Shown here: positions 44,800-53,627 of the stretch, in pieces | Layout of the letters: the number at the start of each line of letters is the position of its first letter | Position numbering within the stretch: the first letter of the stretch is position 1 | NCBI GenBank assembly: GCA_903929885.1 | Contig: CAIYWI010000031.1 | Span: 1 to 64,000 of the forward strand | Length of the DNA: 64,000 nucleotides | Reading direction: 5' to 3' | Source of the DNA: an uncultured Phycisphaerales bacterium | Lineage (GTDB): Bacteria > Planctomycetota > Phycisphaerae > Phycisphaerales > UBA1924 | The notes under the pieces: generated by a model | What the model was told of the DNA's origin: nothing | The model's database searches: none | What the model saw: the letters and a program-made list of their open reading frames with translations, nothing else | Position numbers and translations under genes: made by a program

Positions 44800-45537
44800 T
44801 TAGGCCCCGGGCCGTCGCGTCGGGACGGCATCGAGCACCTCGCCGGCGAGCGCGGCAAGGCGGGTCATGGCCGCCGCGATGTCCCACTGCTGGCGAGCAC
44901 GATCGCCGGTCGTGTTGCTGATGACCCGGAGCTCCGCCGCGGGAACACCGGCCCGAGCCGCGGCCAAGAGCACCGCCGCGCCCTCCATCGCCTCGGCGAC
45001 CGCGCCGGTCCGTCGAACGATCTCCACCGCCAAGGCATCGGTGCCCGAGCAGGTCGAGACCGTGGCCACCGGCCCGCGCACCGAGGCCAACGGACGCAGT
45101 GCCGCCGCCAGGCGCTGGTCGGGCGCGAGACCGTCGGATGCGTCGGGCGCCACGCCCCAGCCCATGGAGGACAGCGACCGGAAGGCATCCTGGGCCTGCA
45201 CGCCCTCATCGGCGAAGACCGAAGACTCCGCGAAGATCACCGTGCCAATCGCGGCCGCCCCGGAACCTGCGGGCAACGCGCCGGCAATGCCCAGATCAAT
45301 CACCGCCCCGTGTCGCCCGGCGGCCAGCGTGGCGGCGACCGCGCCCGCGGCGTTGGCCTTTCCCACCCCGGTCAGCAGCAGATCGGCCCCGAGCGCGAGG
45401 GGAACGGGTTGCCACGGCACGGGGTCGCGGGCGGGGCCCTCCAGCCCCATGCCCCGTCGCACGGCGGCGGCTTCGCTGGGTGCCGCCACCACGATGAGCA
45501 GGGCGGTCGGTCGGGAGATGGATGGGCCATCAGGCAT
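44800..45537 (-). CDS. mqnB: futalosine hydrolase (menaquinone, MqnB)
   Basis: 245 aa. Nucleoside-phosphorylase-like fold: LLLTGVGKANAAGAVAATLA, VIDLGIAGALP, VSTCSGTDALAVEIVRRTGA, VAEAMEGAAVLLAAARAGVP, ELRVISNTTGDRARQQWDI. The E-x-MEGAA and ISNxxGDR blocks match MqnB better than MTA/SAH nucleosidase. It releases hypoxanthine from futalosine in the alternative menaquinone route. A TAGCAT box (complement of 45547-45552) ends 9 nt before the ATG. Confidence 0.87.
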   Translation of the reverse strand: MPDGPSISRPTALLIVVAAPSEAAAVRRGMGLEGPARDPVPWQPVPLALGADLLLTGVGKANAAGAVAATLAAGRHGAVIDLGIAGALPAGSGAAAIGTVIFAESSVFADEGVQAQDAFRSLSSMGWGVAPDASDGLAPDQRLAAALRPLASVRGPVATVSTCSGTDALAVEIVRRTGAVAEAMEGAAVLLAAARAGVPAAELRVISNTTGDRARQQWDIAAAMTRLAALAGEVLDAVPTRRPGA

Positions 45538-45546
45538 GGGCAGGCG

Positions 45547-45552
45547 ATGCTA
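45547..45552 (-). promoter_or_regulatory. -10 box of mqnB (leaderless type)
   Basis: TAGCAT on the minus strand, 9 nt before the start codon at 45537. Confidence 0.45.
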
Positions 45553-45668
45553 TCCGCTCGTGGGCCGATGGCGGGCGGGCATCCGGCCGCGAGGAAACGC
45601 CGAACCCAGCGGTGCCCGGCGACGAAGCGGGGGCTCCTCTCCCGTGCGGTTCGGAGATTGGGAGGGTC

Positions 45669-45674
45669 TACGAT
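45669..45674 (+). promoter_or_regulatory. candidate -10 box of the RND-type adaptor gene
   Basis: TACGAT, 58 nt before the ATG at 45733. It implies a leader of about 50 nt. Confidence 0.3.
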
Positions 45675-45732
45675 TCAGTCACGTTCAGGTCGCGTCGCCC
45701 CCGGCGCGTCGCCCGTCCGTTCGAGAGGTTCC

Positions 45733-47511
45733 ATGAACGCCACGCGATCCATCACCGCGACCCGCTTGCCCCGCCCCCTCCTTCTCGCGATGGTGGCGGG
45801 TCTTGCCTTGGCGTCGGGTTGCTCCGACGAGGGCGAGCGAAAGGCGGCCGTGAAAGCCGCCGCCGGGACGGCGGACCGAGCCCCGGCCCGCTCGATGGGC
45901 TTCGAGATCGTGACGACGGCCAACGGAGAGCTTGAGGCCCGCAAGCGGGTGGAGATCCGCAATCCGCTCGATCAGGAGTCGGCGATCGTGCGGATCGTGC
46001 CCGAGGGCACCCGCGTGACCGCGGGCGACATCCTGATCCAACTCAACGTCGAGGAGATCCAGCTCAAGGTCGACGAGGAGAAGCTGAAGGTCGAATCGGC
46101 CCGCGCGGACGCCGAGGTCGCGAAAAACGCCTACGAGATCCAGGTCAAGGAAAACGAGATCAAGTTGCGGCAGGCGCGGCTGAAGCTCGAGTTGGCCGAG
46201 TTGGCGCTCGAGCAGTGGGAACAGGGCGATCGGCTGAAGAAGGAGCGCGACCTCGAGTTGGCGGCCGACAAGGCCGTGCTCGAGTTGCACCGGCTGGCCG
46301 AGGTGTACATGCGAGCCCAGAACCTCAACGCCGAGGGGTTCATGAGCAAGAACCAGATGGACCTCGAGGAGGTGGCGTACATCGAGGCCATCTCGGAGTA
46401 CAAGACCTCGAAGCTCGCGCTCGACGTCTATCGCGAGTTCCAGCAGGTGAAGGACCGCAAGACCTTCGAATCCGACGTGGCGGAAGCCTCGCAGGAGCTC
46501 GACAAGGCGGAGCTCAACAGCCGCAGCGAGCTGGCGAGCAAGCTCGCCGAGATGAACAACTCACGCGAGCAGTTGCTGGGTCTCGAGCGCAAGCTCGCCA
46601 AGCTCACCAAGCAGCGCGACGACGCGACCATCCGCGCCGAGCGCGACGGCCTGGTGGTCTACGGCACCTCGGTCGACCGGAACAGCTGGTCGGGCCGCGG
46701 GGGCGGCGGCGGCGAATCGACGCTCACCATCGGCACCCAGGTGGCCCCCAACCAACTGCTCATGATCCTTCCCGACACCTCGGAGATGCTCGCGGCGGTG
46801 CGGGTGCACGAGAGTCTGGCGGGCCGCATCCGCAAGGATCAGGCCGTCAACGTTCGCATCGACGCCGCGGGAGGCGTGACCTTCGCGGGCCGCGTCGAGA
46901 GCGTGGGCGTGATGGCGGAAACCGGCGGCTGGCGCGACCCCAACCTGCGCGAGTACACCGTCCGCGTCGCCATCGACACGCAGGGCAACTCCAATCTCAA
47001 GCCCGCGATGCGGTGCGAGGCGAGGATCATCCTCGACACGGTGCCCGAGGCCGTCGCCATCCCCGTGCAGGCGGTCTTCAACGAAGGCCCCGTCCAGTTC
47101 GTCTACACGCCCGCGGGCGCTCGCTTCGAGCGACTGCCCATACGCATCGGGCGTCGCTCCGACACCCTCGCCGAAGTCGTCAAGGGGCTTGACGAGGGCA
47201 CGATGGTGCTGCTTCGCGAGCCGAGCTCGGGCGAGGTGCTGGCGGGCAACTTCAAGCCCGACATGCTGACCGCCGCCGGCTATCGCCTCGACGACTCGGG
47301 CAAGGTGATCGCCGAAGGCGGCATGCGCGGCGGCGGTTCGCCGGCGAGTCTCCCGGCCGCGGGCGTTCGCCCCACGGGCGGTCCATCGGCAGAGCGAGGC
47401 CGCCGGGACGGCAGAGGTGGCGATGGAACGTCCCCCGGCGGGGGCACGTCGCCCGCGCCCGCCCAGTCGCCCGCACCTGCCGCCCAGCCCGCACCCGCCG
47501 CCACGCGCTGA
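45733..47511 (+). CDS. periplasmic adaptor (HlyD/RND membrane-fusion family) lipoprotein
   Basis: 592 aa. Lipobox LASGC near residue 29. A short barrel/lipoyl start (IVRIVPEGTRVTAGDILIQL) is followed by a very long coiled coil (about residues 100-300: EIQLKVDEEKLKVESARADA, KENEIKLRQARLKLELAEL). The lipoyl second half is TIRAERDGLVVYG; then the beta-barrel domain (MLAAVRVHESLAGRIRKDQA) and a membrane-proximal domain. A Gly/Pro/Ala-rich tail of ~70 residues ends the protein. Adaptors link an inner-membrane pump to an outer-membrane channel. No pump or channel gene is adjacent. Confidence 0.85.
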   Translation: MNATRSITATRLPRPLLLAMVAGLALASGCSDEGERKAAVKAAAGTADRAPARSMGFEIVTTANGELEARKRVEIRNPLDQESAIVRIVPEGTRVTAGDILIQLNVEEIQLKVDEEKLKVESARADAEVAKNAYEIQVKENEIKLRQARLKLELAELALEQWEQGDRLKKERDLELAADKAVLELHRLAEVYMRAQNLNAEGFMSKNQMDLEEVAYIEAISEYKTSKLALDVYREFQQVKDRKTFESDVAEASQELDKAELNSRSELASKLAEMNNSREQLLGLERKLAKLTKQRDDATIRAERDGLVVYGTSVDRNSWSGRGGGGGESTLTIGTQVAPNQLLMILPDTSEMLAAVRVHESLAGRIRKDQAVNVRIDAAGGVTFAGRVESVGVMAETGGWRDPNLREYTVRVAIDTQGNSNLKPAMRCEARIILDTVPEAVAIPVQAVFNEGPVQFVYTPAGARFERLPIRIGRRSDTLAEVVKGLDEGTMVLLREPSSGEVLAGNFKPDMLTAAGYRLDDSGKVIAEGGMRGGGSPASLPAAGVRPTGGPSAERGRRDGRGGDGTSPGGGTSPAPAQSPAPAAQPAPAATR

Positions 47512-47576
47512 CTCGCCGTCGGCGGGCCGGCTGCATGGGAGCCGGCCGAGGATCACACGGCGGCCCTCGGCCCTTC

Positions 47577-47582
47577 TACACT
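47577..47582 (+). promoter_or_regulatory. -10 box of the lipoprotein gene at 47591 (leaderless type)
   Basis: TACACT ends 8 nt before the ATG at 47591. Confidence 0.55.
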
Positions 47583-47590
47583 CCGCCGCC

Positions 47591-48331
47591 ATGAATTCCG
47601 GTCCATCGTCGAATCGTCCCGCCCGTCGTTCCGTCGCCATGCTGTCGAGCGTGGCCGCGGGCCTGCTGTTCGCAACGGCGGGTCTGTCGGGCTGCACGCA
47701 GCAGTACGCCAACTACCCCGAGATTCCCAGCGCCCGGGGCCTCAAGCAGGATCCCAACACCCCCGCCGCCGAGAGCGCGATGGTGACGGCGCTGCAGTTC
47801 GTGGCCAATCGCTATCCCCCCGGCACGCTGCGTCTTGACGCGAAGAACGCTCGCGAGGCGGGCGAGATGATCACCTCGACGGCGATGGTGGTGAACCTCC
47901 CCGTGGGTCAGCGCCAGAGCTATTACCGTCGAATCGCCCGCAAGGTCGGGCCCAACGCGGTGCCGATGACCGCCGACGTCGACCCGTCGCTGCCGGTGTA
48001 TCACGTCACGCGCGTGTGGCTGCGCTTCTCGGAGGGCTGGGTCGACGTGATGAGGCCGATGCCCGAACTGCCCGCCGGTCCCGATGGCAAGCCCGTGTAC
48101 CAGACCGTCACGCTCAAGATGAGCGGAGGCTTCGGTCCGTGGCGGGTGCTCCATGCCCGCGCGTGGCCGCCCGGCATCGATCCGATGCCCGAGCCGTACC
48201 TGCTGCCCGACGAGGAGCGCATCAACCAGTACGACTTCAGCACCAAGGGCAAGGGCGACTACCGCGAGCAGTTCCGCGAGTGGGAGTCCAACGCCAAGGC
48301 GCCCGCCGAACCGCCGGCCCAGGAACAGTGA
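47591..48331 (+). CDS. hypothetical lipoprotein
   Basis: 246 aa. Signal peptide with lipobox LSGC near residue 35 (SSVAAGLLFATAGLSGC). The body has a helical part (ESAMVTALQFVANRYPP), a strand-rich middle (YHVTRVWLRFSEGWVDVMRPM) and a Tyr/Glu-rich end. No family recognised. Its stop overlaps the next gene's start (GTGA). Confidence 0.7.
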   Translation: MNSGPSSNRPARRSVAMLSSVAAGLLFATAGLSGCTQQYANYPEIPSARGLKQDPNTPAAESAMVTALQFVANRYPPGTLRLDAKNAREAGEMITSTAMVVNLPVGQRQSYYRRIARKVGPNAVPMTADVDPSLPVYHVTRVWLRFSEGWVDVMRPMPELPAGPDGKPVYQTVTLKMSGGFGPWRVLHARAWPPGIDPMPEPYLLPDEERINQYDFSTKGKGDYREQFREWESNAKAPAEPPAQEQ

Positions 48332-48663
48332 CGTCCGCCGGCCAAGCAAACGCAGCCCTTGCGGAGCGACTGAACGACGCCGCACCGACCGTGCGTCGCA
48401 TCGCGGCGCTCGACCTGCTCCTGCTCCACTCCATCGGCGACGACGTGTTCCGTCGGCTCGTCATGGTCGCGTGTGCCGAGTCCGACGCTCGAACGCGGGT
48501 GCTGCTGGCACGGGCCGTCGAACGCCACTCGCCCGGGCGTCCGATGGCCGGCGACCTCCTTTCGGCCCTCGATGCCGCCCTCGACGCGTGCGACGAACCC
48601 TTGGGTCGTCACGCCCTCCTGCTGGCGAGAGATGCCGCGGCATCGTCTCGCGTCCGAGAATGA
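48328..48663 (+). CDS. hypothetical small helical protein (HEAT-like)
   Basis: 111 aa. GTG start overlapping the previous stop by 4 nt. All-helical and Ala/Leu/Arg-rich (APTVRRIAALDLLLLHSIGD, VLLARAVERHSPG), suggesting one or two HEAT-type repeats. Function unknown; translational coupling suggests a link with the preceding lipoprotein. Confidence 0.6.
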   Translation: MTSAGQANAALAERLNDAAPTVRRIAALDLLLLHSIGDDVFRRLVMVACAESDARTRVLLARAVERHSPGRPMAGDLLSALDAALDACDEPLGRHALLLARDAAASSRVRE

Positions 48664-48738
48664 CGAGGCGATCGGACCTGCGCCCCGCCGCATGTCGCAT
48701 CGACGCGATTCCATGTGGCCCTCGGCTTCGCCGTCGCG

Positions 48739-48744
48739 CATACT
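48739..48744 (+). promoter_or_regulatory. candidate -10 box of the SGNH-like gene
   Basis: CATACT ends 9 nt before the ATG at 48754. Confidence 0.35.
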
Positions 48745-48753
48745 TGAGGCTGG

Positions 48754-50238
48754 ATGAAGGCGCTGTGGCCAACGCTCGCGTGCCTGACCGCCTCGGCCAC
48801 GGCCCAGGTGGCGGTCGTGAACGCCGAGGCGATCCGCCCGTTGCTCGAGCGTGCGACGCGATCCCGCGTCGACGTCGTCGGCATCGGCGACTCCAACCAA
48901 CTGCAGCGATCCAACGGATGGGATCAAGGGTGGCACAAGGCGCTCGACGAGCGGTTCGGTCTCTACGCCACGGGCTTGGTGAGTTGGGGCGAAGGTCAAG
49001 GACTCGGGGCGGGGCAGGGATACGGATACTCCTCCCTGTCGAGCGCCGGGGGCGGGTTCGTGTACGCCGGCGCACCGCCCGACGCCGCCGCCTTCCTCGA
49101 TTCGGCGACATCGCTGCTCGCGCCGCACAACTACCTTCACGTCCCCGCGGGCGCGAGCGTGCCGGGCACCGCGATCGCGGGAGGCCTCTTCACGCCCGAG
49201 TGTCCCATCGGCATGTCCGGGGCGTTGCGACTGCACTTCTCGTACGGACGCTTTGAGGGCACCGGGGTCGAGGCGATCCAACCGCTGTGCCGCTACGAGG
49301 CGTTCCCCTTCGAGACCATCGCGACGGGCCCGTCGCTCTCGACGCGCTCGGGCCACGCCGGGTTCGAACTGGCCTTCGCGGCCGTCGACGTGCCGCCCGG
49401 ATCTCGGGACCGTCCCATCTCGCTGCGAGCCGTGGGTCGCGGCTCGGCCATCGTCGGCCCATTCATCGCCTATCACCTCCGCGCCGAGAGCGTCGCCCGC
49501 ACGCGCGGCGCGGCGTTCAGTTCGCTTTATGCCGTCGGGTCGAAGTCCTCGAACGACATGGCGCGGGCCTTGCGTGCCGCCGGCGACGCCACCCTCACGC
49601 ACTACTTCGACTCGCTTCGTCGCCTCCAAGGCCCGGAGAAGGGCGTGCTCGTTCGCGTCAACACCGGGCTCAACGACCGGGTCGAATCGAGACCCTCCGT
49701 GCGGCTCGGGCTGACGCCGGGCAACTCCGCGCCCGCCTATCGCGACAACATCCTCGCCATCGTCGAGCGCGTGCAGGGCGTCTGGGCCCTCAACGGTTGG
49801 CCTGCCGAGGAGTTGCACTTCCTGCTGACTCCCTCGCACCCGGTCGCCGAACCCGACGAAGCCCCGCTCGTTGCCTATCGCCAGGCGTGCGACCAACTCG
49901 CCTCGACGCTTCCTCGCACCGCATCGGTGCGACTCGACGTGCTCAGCAGTGCGAGTGAAATGCTCGCCAACCGCTGGTATCAGGCCAACAACACCGATCG
50001 CAACCACCTCGTCGAAGCCGCCTACGACGCGCTGGCCTCGCGCGAACTCACGGCCTTGATCCGCCCGCCCTGCATCGCCGACTTCAACGTCGACGGCGGC
50101 ATCGACGGCGCCGATGTCGCCTCGTTCTTCGAAGCTTGGCAGGCAGGCGACTTTCTCGCCGATGTCAACGCCGATGGCGGGGTGGACGGCGGCGACGCGG
50201 GCGCCTTCATGACGGCGTGGTCGGCCGGCGACTGCTGA
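48754..50238 (+). CDS. secreted SGNH-hydrolase-like protein with Cys-ended twin EF-hand C-terminus
   Basis: 494 aa. A short signal peptide (residues 1-17). The start of the domain DVVGIGDSNQL resembles the GDS block of SGNH/GDSL esterases, VLVRVNTGLNDR a later block, and TDRNHLVEAAY the Asp-His pair near residue 425. It may deacylate a polysaccharide or lipid. The last ~53 residues are CIADFNVDGGIDGAD...FFEAW and ADVNADGGVDGGD...FMTAW, ending SAGDC, the same tail as in two other secreted proteins here. Confidence 0.75.
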   Translation: MKALWPTLACLTASATAQVAVVNAEAIRPLLERATRSRVDVVGIGDSNQLQRSNGWDQGWHKALDERFGLYATGLVSWGEGQGLGAGQGYGYSSLSSAGGGFVYAGAPPDAAAFLDSATSLLAPHNYLHVPAGASVPGTAIAGGLFTPECPIGMSGALRLHFSYGRFEGTGVEAIQPLCRYEAFPFETIATGPSLSTRSGHAGFELAFAAVDVPPGSRDRPISLRAVGRGSAIVGPFIAYHLRAESVARTRGAAFSSLYAVGSKSSNDMARALRAAGDATLTHYFDSLRRLQGPEKGVLVRVNTGLNDRVESRPSVRLGLTPGNSAPAYRDNILAIVERVQGVWALNGWPAEELHFLLTPSHPVAEPDEAPLVAYRQACDQLASTLPRTASVRLDVLSSASEMLANRWYQANNTDRNHLVEAAYDALASRELTALIRPPCIADFNVDGGIDGADVASFFEAWQAGDFLADVNADGGVDGGDAGAFMTAWSAGDC

Positions 50239-50265
50239 TCGTCTCCGCGATGGCCTCGAATGAAA

Positions 50266-50293
50266 GCGGGCGGACCCGGTTGGGTCCGCCCGC
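50266..50293. terminator. hairpin between convergent genes
   Basis: Perfect 12-bp stem 50266-50277 with 50282-50293 and a GGTT loop, midway between two converging stop codons. It has no T-run on either strand, so it would be a U-less or bidirectional terminator, or an exonuclease barrier. Confidence 0.5.
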
Positions 50294-50320
50294 GTCCGCA
50301 TCAGAGGATTCGATCAGGGC

Positions 50321-52882
50321 TCAGCAGCCGCCATTCTCCCACACCCGGAAGAACTCGGTCACGTCGTCGCCGTCCACGCCGCCGTCCTGATTGGCGTCGG
50401 CCGATGCTTCGCCAATCTCCCAGGCGTCGAAGAAGGAGGGAACGTCGTCGCCGTCGATGCCGCCGTCACGGTTGAAGTCGGCGGGGCAGGGGTAGCCCGG
50501 CTCGTCGAACTCGATCCGCTGGTTGCTCACGTCGACCTCGCCGACGCCGGAGAAGCTCAGGCCCAGCCCCGCGAAGCCGTCGTCGGTCGGCACGGGCACC
50601 GACGACTCGAGGTGCATCCGCCTGCCGGTGGCCTGTCCGGAGGTGCCGCCCAGGAGCACGGTCACGTCCTGGTCGAAGCTCACCGAGAGCCAGGGGAACT
50701 CGCCGTCGGCCCGCTTCTCGTAGCCCGCGTCGGCCTTGGTCAGCTTGCCCTGGGTGAGGACCTCGAAGCTCGTGTCCGGCGGCATCACCCGCTCGCCCGT
50801 CTGGTTGCCTTCCTCGTCGTAGAGCTTCATGATGATCACGTGCCCGCGGCAGCAGTTGCCCGCCCGCATGGCGTATCCCGAGGGCGTCCCGTCGCTGCTC
50901 CTCCGCGTAATCGCGTTGAGGTTCATTTCCGCTTCCGACCGCTTGCCCCGGCAGACGGCCGTCAGGGCGAAGGCGTCGTCGCAGTTCTCCGGCAGGCCGG
51001 CACAGACCGAGGTGATGTCGACCCCCACCGCCACCGCGCCCTGGGCACCGAGCAGCAGCCCCGTCGTCGTGCCCGGGATGATGTCCGAGAGCGTGATGCT
51101 CCCCGGGTTGGTGCTCATCGTCGCCTCCGAACCCGTCGGCGTGTGGAGCACGCCGTTGATCGACGAGGAGACGCTCACGATGCGACCGCCGCCGCGAGGA
51201 CCGCTCGTGCCGCTCTGCGTCATGCCCCAGCTCCAGTCGCAGCGGGCGGCCGAGGTCGGGTCGAAGTCCTGGTCGTCGAGCGTGACGCTGTTCCCGCGGA
51301 CGCGGCGACCGTCGGGCAGGATGATGTCGCAGTCGTCGTCGAACCCGAAGATCGTGTCGCCGGCCGCGGTCCACTCGACGCCGGAGAGGTTCCGGCTCGA
51401 CACCGTGATGGCCTGGTCGCCTTGGAGCGTGCCGCTGACGATCTCGCCCGTCACGCTGTCGCGAACTCGGAAGTTACTGACGAGCCAGATTTTCTGCTTG
51501 TGCCCCCTCACCTTGGTGACGCCACGCTGCGCGGTCACCTCGCCGCCGGCGACCACGTCGGGATAGCCGTCGCCGTCGAAGTCGGGACCCGTGACGCCCA
51601 CGCTCATCTCGGTGCCGTCAGGCGAGGCGGCGAAGACCGTCGAGTCGACGTGGAAGACCTGGCGGTCGACCCCCAGCACGTCGAACGAGACGCCGTCGCC
51701 GTTCGACTGGGGAAGCACGGTGATCGAGCCGTCCGCCTGCGTGTCGACGTGGGCGTAGTGACGCACGTCGAAGGGGATGCCCCAGAAGCGCTTCATGGGC
51801 GGGCAGGGCTTGACGCGAAGGCGGGCGGCGTCGATGCTGGTGTCGTCCTGGACGTACACGTCGAAGACGCCGTCGCCGAAGTCGCCCAGGAGGTTGGTGC
51901 CGCACACCGTCGTGGGCATGGTCGCGCCCAGATCGAAGTACAGGTTGGTGAGGGGATTGACGCCCGGGAGCCACGGCGAGGCAAGCGTGTTGAGATTGAA
52001 GCCGCGAGAGAATGTCTCGGGAGCGCCCAGGTTGAGCAGGTCGAAGGCCATGCCGTCGTTGCCGGCTCCGCCGCCGGTGGGCTTCATGCGGATGGTGAAG
52101 TCGGCGGCGATGATGCCACGGGGCAGGCCGCTGAAGGTGTGGCCCCAGCCGCGATCGATGGTTTGATCGTCGTTGTCCTTCCAGAGGAAGGGCGCGGTGG
52201 TGCGAAGCGCCGTCAGTCGCGGGCGGCGGCTGGTGGGCTCGGTGGGCAGGGCGAGATTGTCGACCGTGCCGACGGTGTAGACGCGGGTCGGTCCGTCGCA
52301 AGGACACACGCGGATGGTGAGGCGGGCGTAATCGACGGTGGTGTCGTCCTGGAGCATGACGTCCAGCGCGCCGCTGGCGTTCATCTGGCTGATGACCGCG
52401 GCGGGCAGGCTGATGAAGAAGGTCTGGTTCTGGCCCGGATTCCACGTTCCGCCGGCGCCGGGCAGGGCGCTGATGGGCGAACCCCAGGCGAAGGTGCTGC
52501 CCAGGCACTGCAGCGAGATCGAGTCGTTGAAGGGCAGATCGTTCTCGGCGCGGAGCTTGATCTCGAGCACGCCGCCGACGATGCCGCAGGGCAGATTCTG
52601 GAAGGACGTGCCGATGACGCGATTGACGGTGGCATCATCGAAGGGCTTGGTGCTGTAGGTCGACAGGAAGGAGGCGAAGATCGGCCGCGGGGTGAGCGGG
52701 TCGACCGGGGCCGCGAAGGCGTCGACGCGACCGGCCTCGTAGCAGATCGTCTTCATGACCTGCCCGGGGCACTCGGTGGGGCACGGAACTCCCTGCCCCA
52801 GCACGGTCGAGCCGAGCATGCCGGCGGCGGCGACAAGAGTGGCGGGCGAGAGGGAGCGGACGATGGGGAACGCGAGGGCCAT
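50321..52882 (-). CDS. large secreted protein with tandem domains and Cys-ended twin EF-hand C-terminus
   Basis: 853 aa. Signal peptide ending TVLGQ near residue 30. Two related ~150-residue domains follow: the first has FDDATVNRVIGTSFQNLPCG...DVMLQDDTTVDYARLTIRVCP, the second DDQTIDRGWGHTFSGLPRG...DVYVQDDTSIDAARLRVKPCP. A middle part contains a DFDGDGYPD calcium-type loop (residue ~425). The final ~55 residues are CPADFNRDGGIDGDD...FFDAW and ADANQDGGVDGDD...FFRVW, ending ENGGC. AGGAG lies 6-10 nt before the ATG. Probably surface-located; function unknown. Confidence 0.8.
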   Translation of the reverse strand: MALAFPIVRSLSPATLVAAAGMLGSTVLGQGVPCPTECPGQVMKTICYEAGRVDAFAAPVDPLTPRPIFASFLSTYSTKPFDDATVNRVIGTSFQNLPCGIVGGVLEIKLRAENDLPFNDSISLQCLGSTFAWGSPISALPGAGGTWNPGQNQTFFISLPAAVISQMNASGALDVMLQDDTTVDYARLTIRVCPCDGPTRVYTVGTVDNLALPTEPTSRRPRLTALRTTAPFLWKDNDDQTIDRGWGHTFSGLPRGIIAADFTIRMKPTGGGAGNDGMAFDLLNLGAPETFSRGFNLNTLASPWLPGVNPLTNLYFDLGATMPTTVCGTNLLGDFGDGVFDVYVQDDTSIDAARLRVKPCPPMKRFWGIPFDVRHYAHVDTQADGSITVLPQSNGDGVSFDVLGVDRQVFHVDSTVFAASPDGTEMSVGVTGPDFDGDGYPDVVAGGEVTAQRGVTKVRGHKQKIWLVSNFRVRDSVTGEIVSGTLQGDQAITVSSRNLSGVEWTAAGDTIFGFDDDCDIILPDGRRVRGNSVTLDDQDFDPTSAARCDWSWGMTQSGTSGPRGGGRIVSVSSSINGVLHTPTGSEATMSTNPGSITLSDIIPGTTTGLLLGAQGAVAVGVDITSVCAGLPENCDDAFALTAVCRGKRSEAEMNLNAITRRSSDGTPSGYAMRAGNCCRGHVIIMKLYDEEGNQTGERVMPPDTSFEVLTQGKLTKADAGYEKRADGEFPWLSVSFDQDVTVLLGGTSGQATGRRMHLESSVPVPTDDGFAGLGLSFSGVGEVDVSNQRIEFDEPGYPCPADFNRDGGIDGDDVPSFFDAWEIGEASADANQDGGVDGDDVTEFFRVWENGGC

Positions 52883-53093
52883 GGGACTTCTCCTGCCCGC
52901 CGAAGCGGGCCGCTTGCTGCACCTGATCTCTCAGTTGCCTGACGTGCCGGGAGATCGCTCACCGGCGTGGTTTGTGACGGGCCACATGCCCTGTCATGCC
53001 CACACTCCGAAGCTCATGAGGTGATCTTGCACCCACGTCCCGCGTTTTTGACTTCCGGACACACAATTGCACAAGCCACGTTCCGACAGCGGC

Positions 53094-53567
53094 TTAGGCA
53101 CCATGCGCCGGCAGGGAATAAAACCCCTCGCCAAGATCAGAGAGCTTTCCGGCTCGAACCAAGGCCTGCCAGATGCCCTGCGGGAACCCCTCAGGGGGCT
53201 GAATGCCGTCGATGGACGACTTGCGTCCCCCGGAGGTGTAGCGGCCGCCCAGACGCGACTCGTCGGCGAGGCGACCGAGCGACAATCGCTTCTCGAACGC
53301 CCTCATGGCGGCGGCGAGATCGGCCTCGCTGAAGTTCTGGGAAGCCTGCTTGGCCGCCACATCAGCGACCCGATGCTCGATGCGATCGAGCAGGGCGGCA
53401 AGACCGTCGAGGTCCTTGGTGGTCACGACCTGCTGCACGGCGGCCTGATCGGAGGTCATGCGGCTGAGCAGGCGGCCGGCGAGGGCCCAGTTCTCCGCCG
53501 CGGCGGCGGGCCTCGCCCCCGAGCGAAGTTCCTGAAGGATCGATCGCACCTTCTGGATGACGTTCAT
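53094..53567 (-). CDS. conserved hypothetical protein
   Basis: 157 aa. All-helical N-terminal two thirds (VIQKVRSILQELRSGARPAA, AALLDRIEHRVADVAAKQ), then a basic segment and the C-terminal PPEGFPQGIWQALVRAGKLS. No family recognised and no signal peptide. ATG at 53567; a GATACC/TACCCT box lies 5-7 nt upstream on the minus strand. It is divergent from the O-methyltransferase gene, with 60 bp between starts. Confidence 0.6.
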   Translation of the reverse strand: MNVIQKVRSILQELRSGARPAAAAENWALAGRLLSRMTSDQAAVQQVVTTKDLDGLAALLDRIEHRVADVAAKQASQNFSEADLAAAMRAFEKRLSLGRLADESRLGGRYTSGGRKSSIDGIQPPEGFPQGIWQALVRAGKLSDLGEGFYSLPAHGA

Positions 53568-53627
53568 GAACAAGGGTATCGCTCGCTCGCGTCACGTGCC
53601 TGCGGGAGCGAACGCCAAGAATGCGGC

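Noticed and set aside
42856-45732. Long plus-strand open frame upstream of the adaptor
   Set aside because: It runs antisense to mnmE, the OmpH gene and mqnB and has no recognisable protein; only the part from 45733 is a gene.
45733-47511. Complete RND efflux operon
   Set aside because: Only the adaptor is present; the next genes encode a lipoprotein and a helical protein, not a pump or outer-membrane channel.
48754-50238. Cellulosome dockerin
   Set aside because: The loops resemble dockerin repeats, but no cohesin or scaffoldin is in the window and the Cys-ended form differs; described only as dockerin-like.
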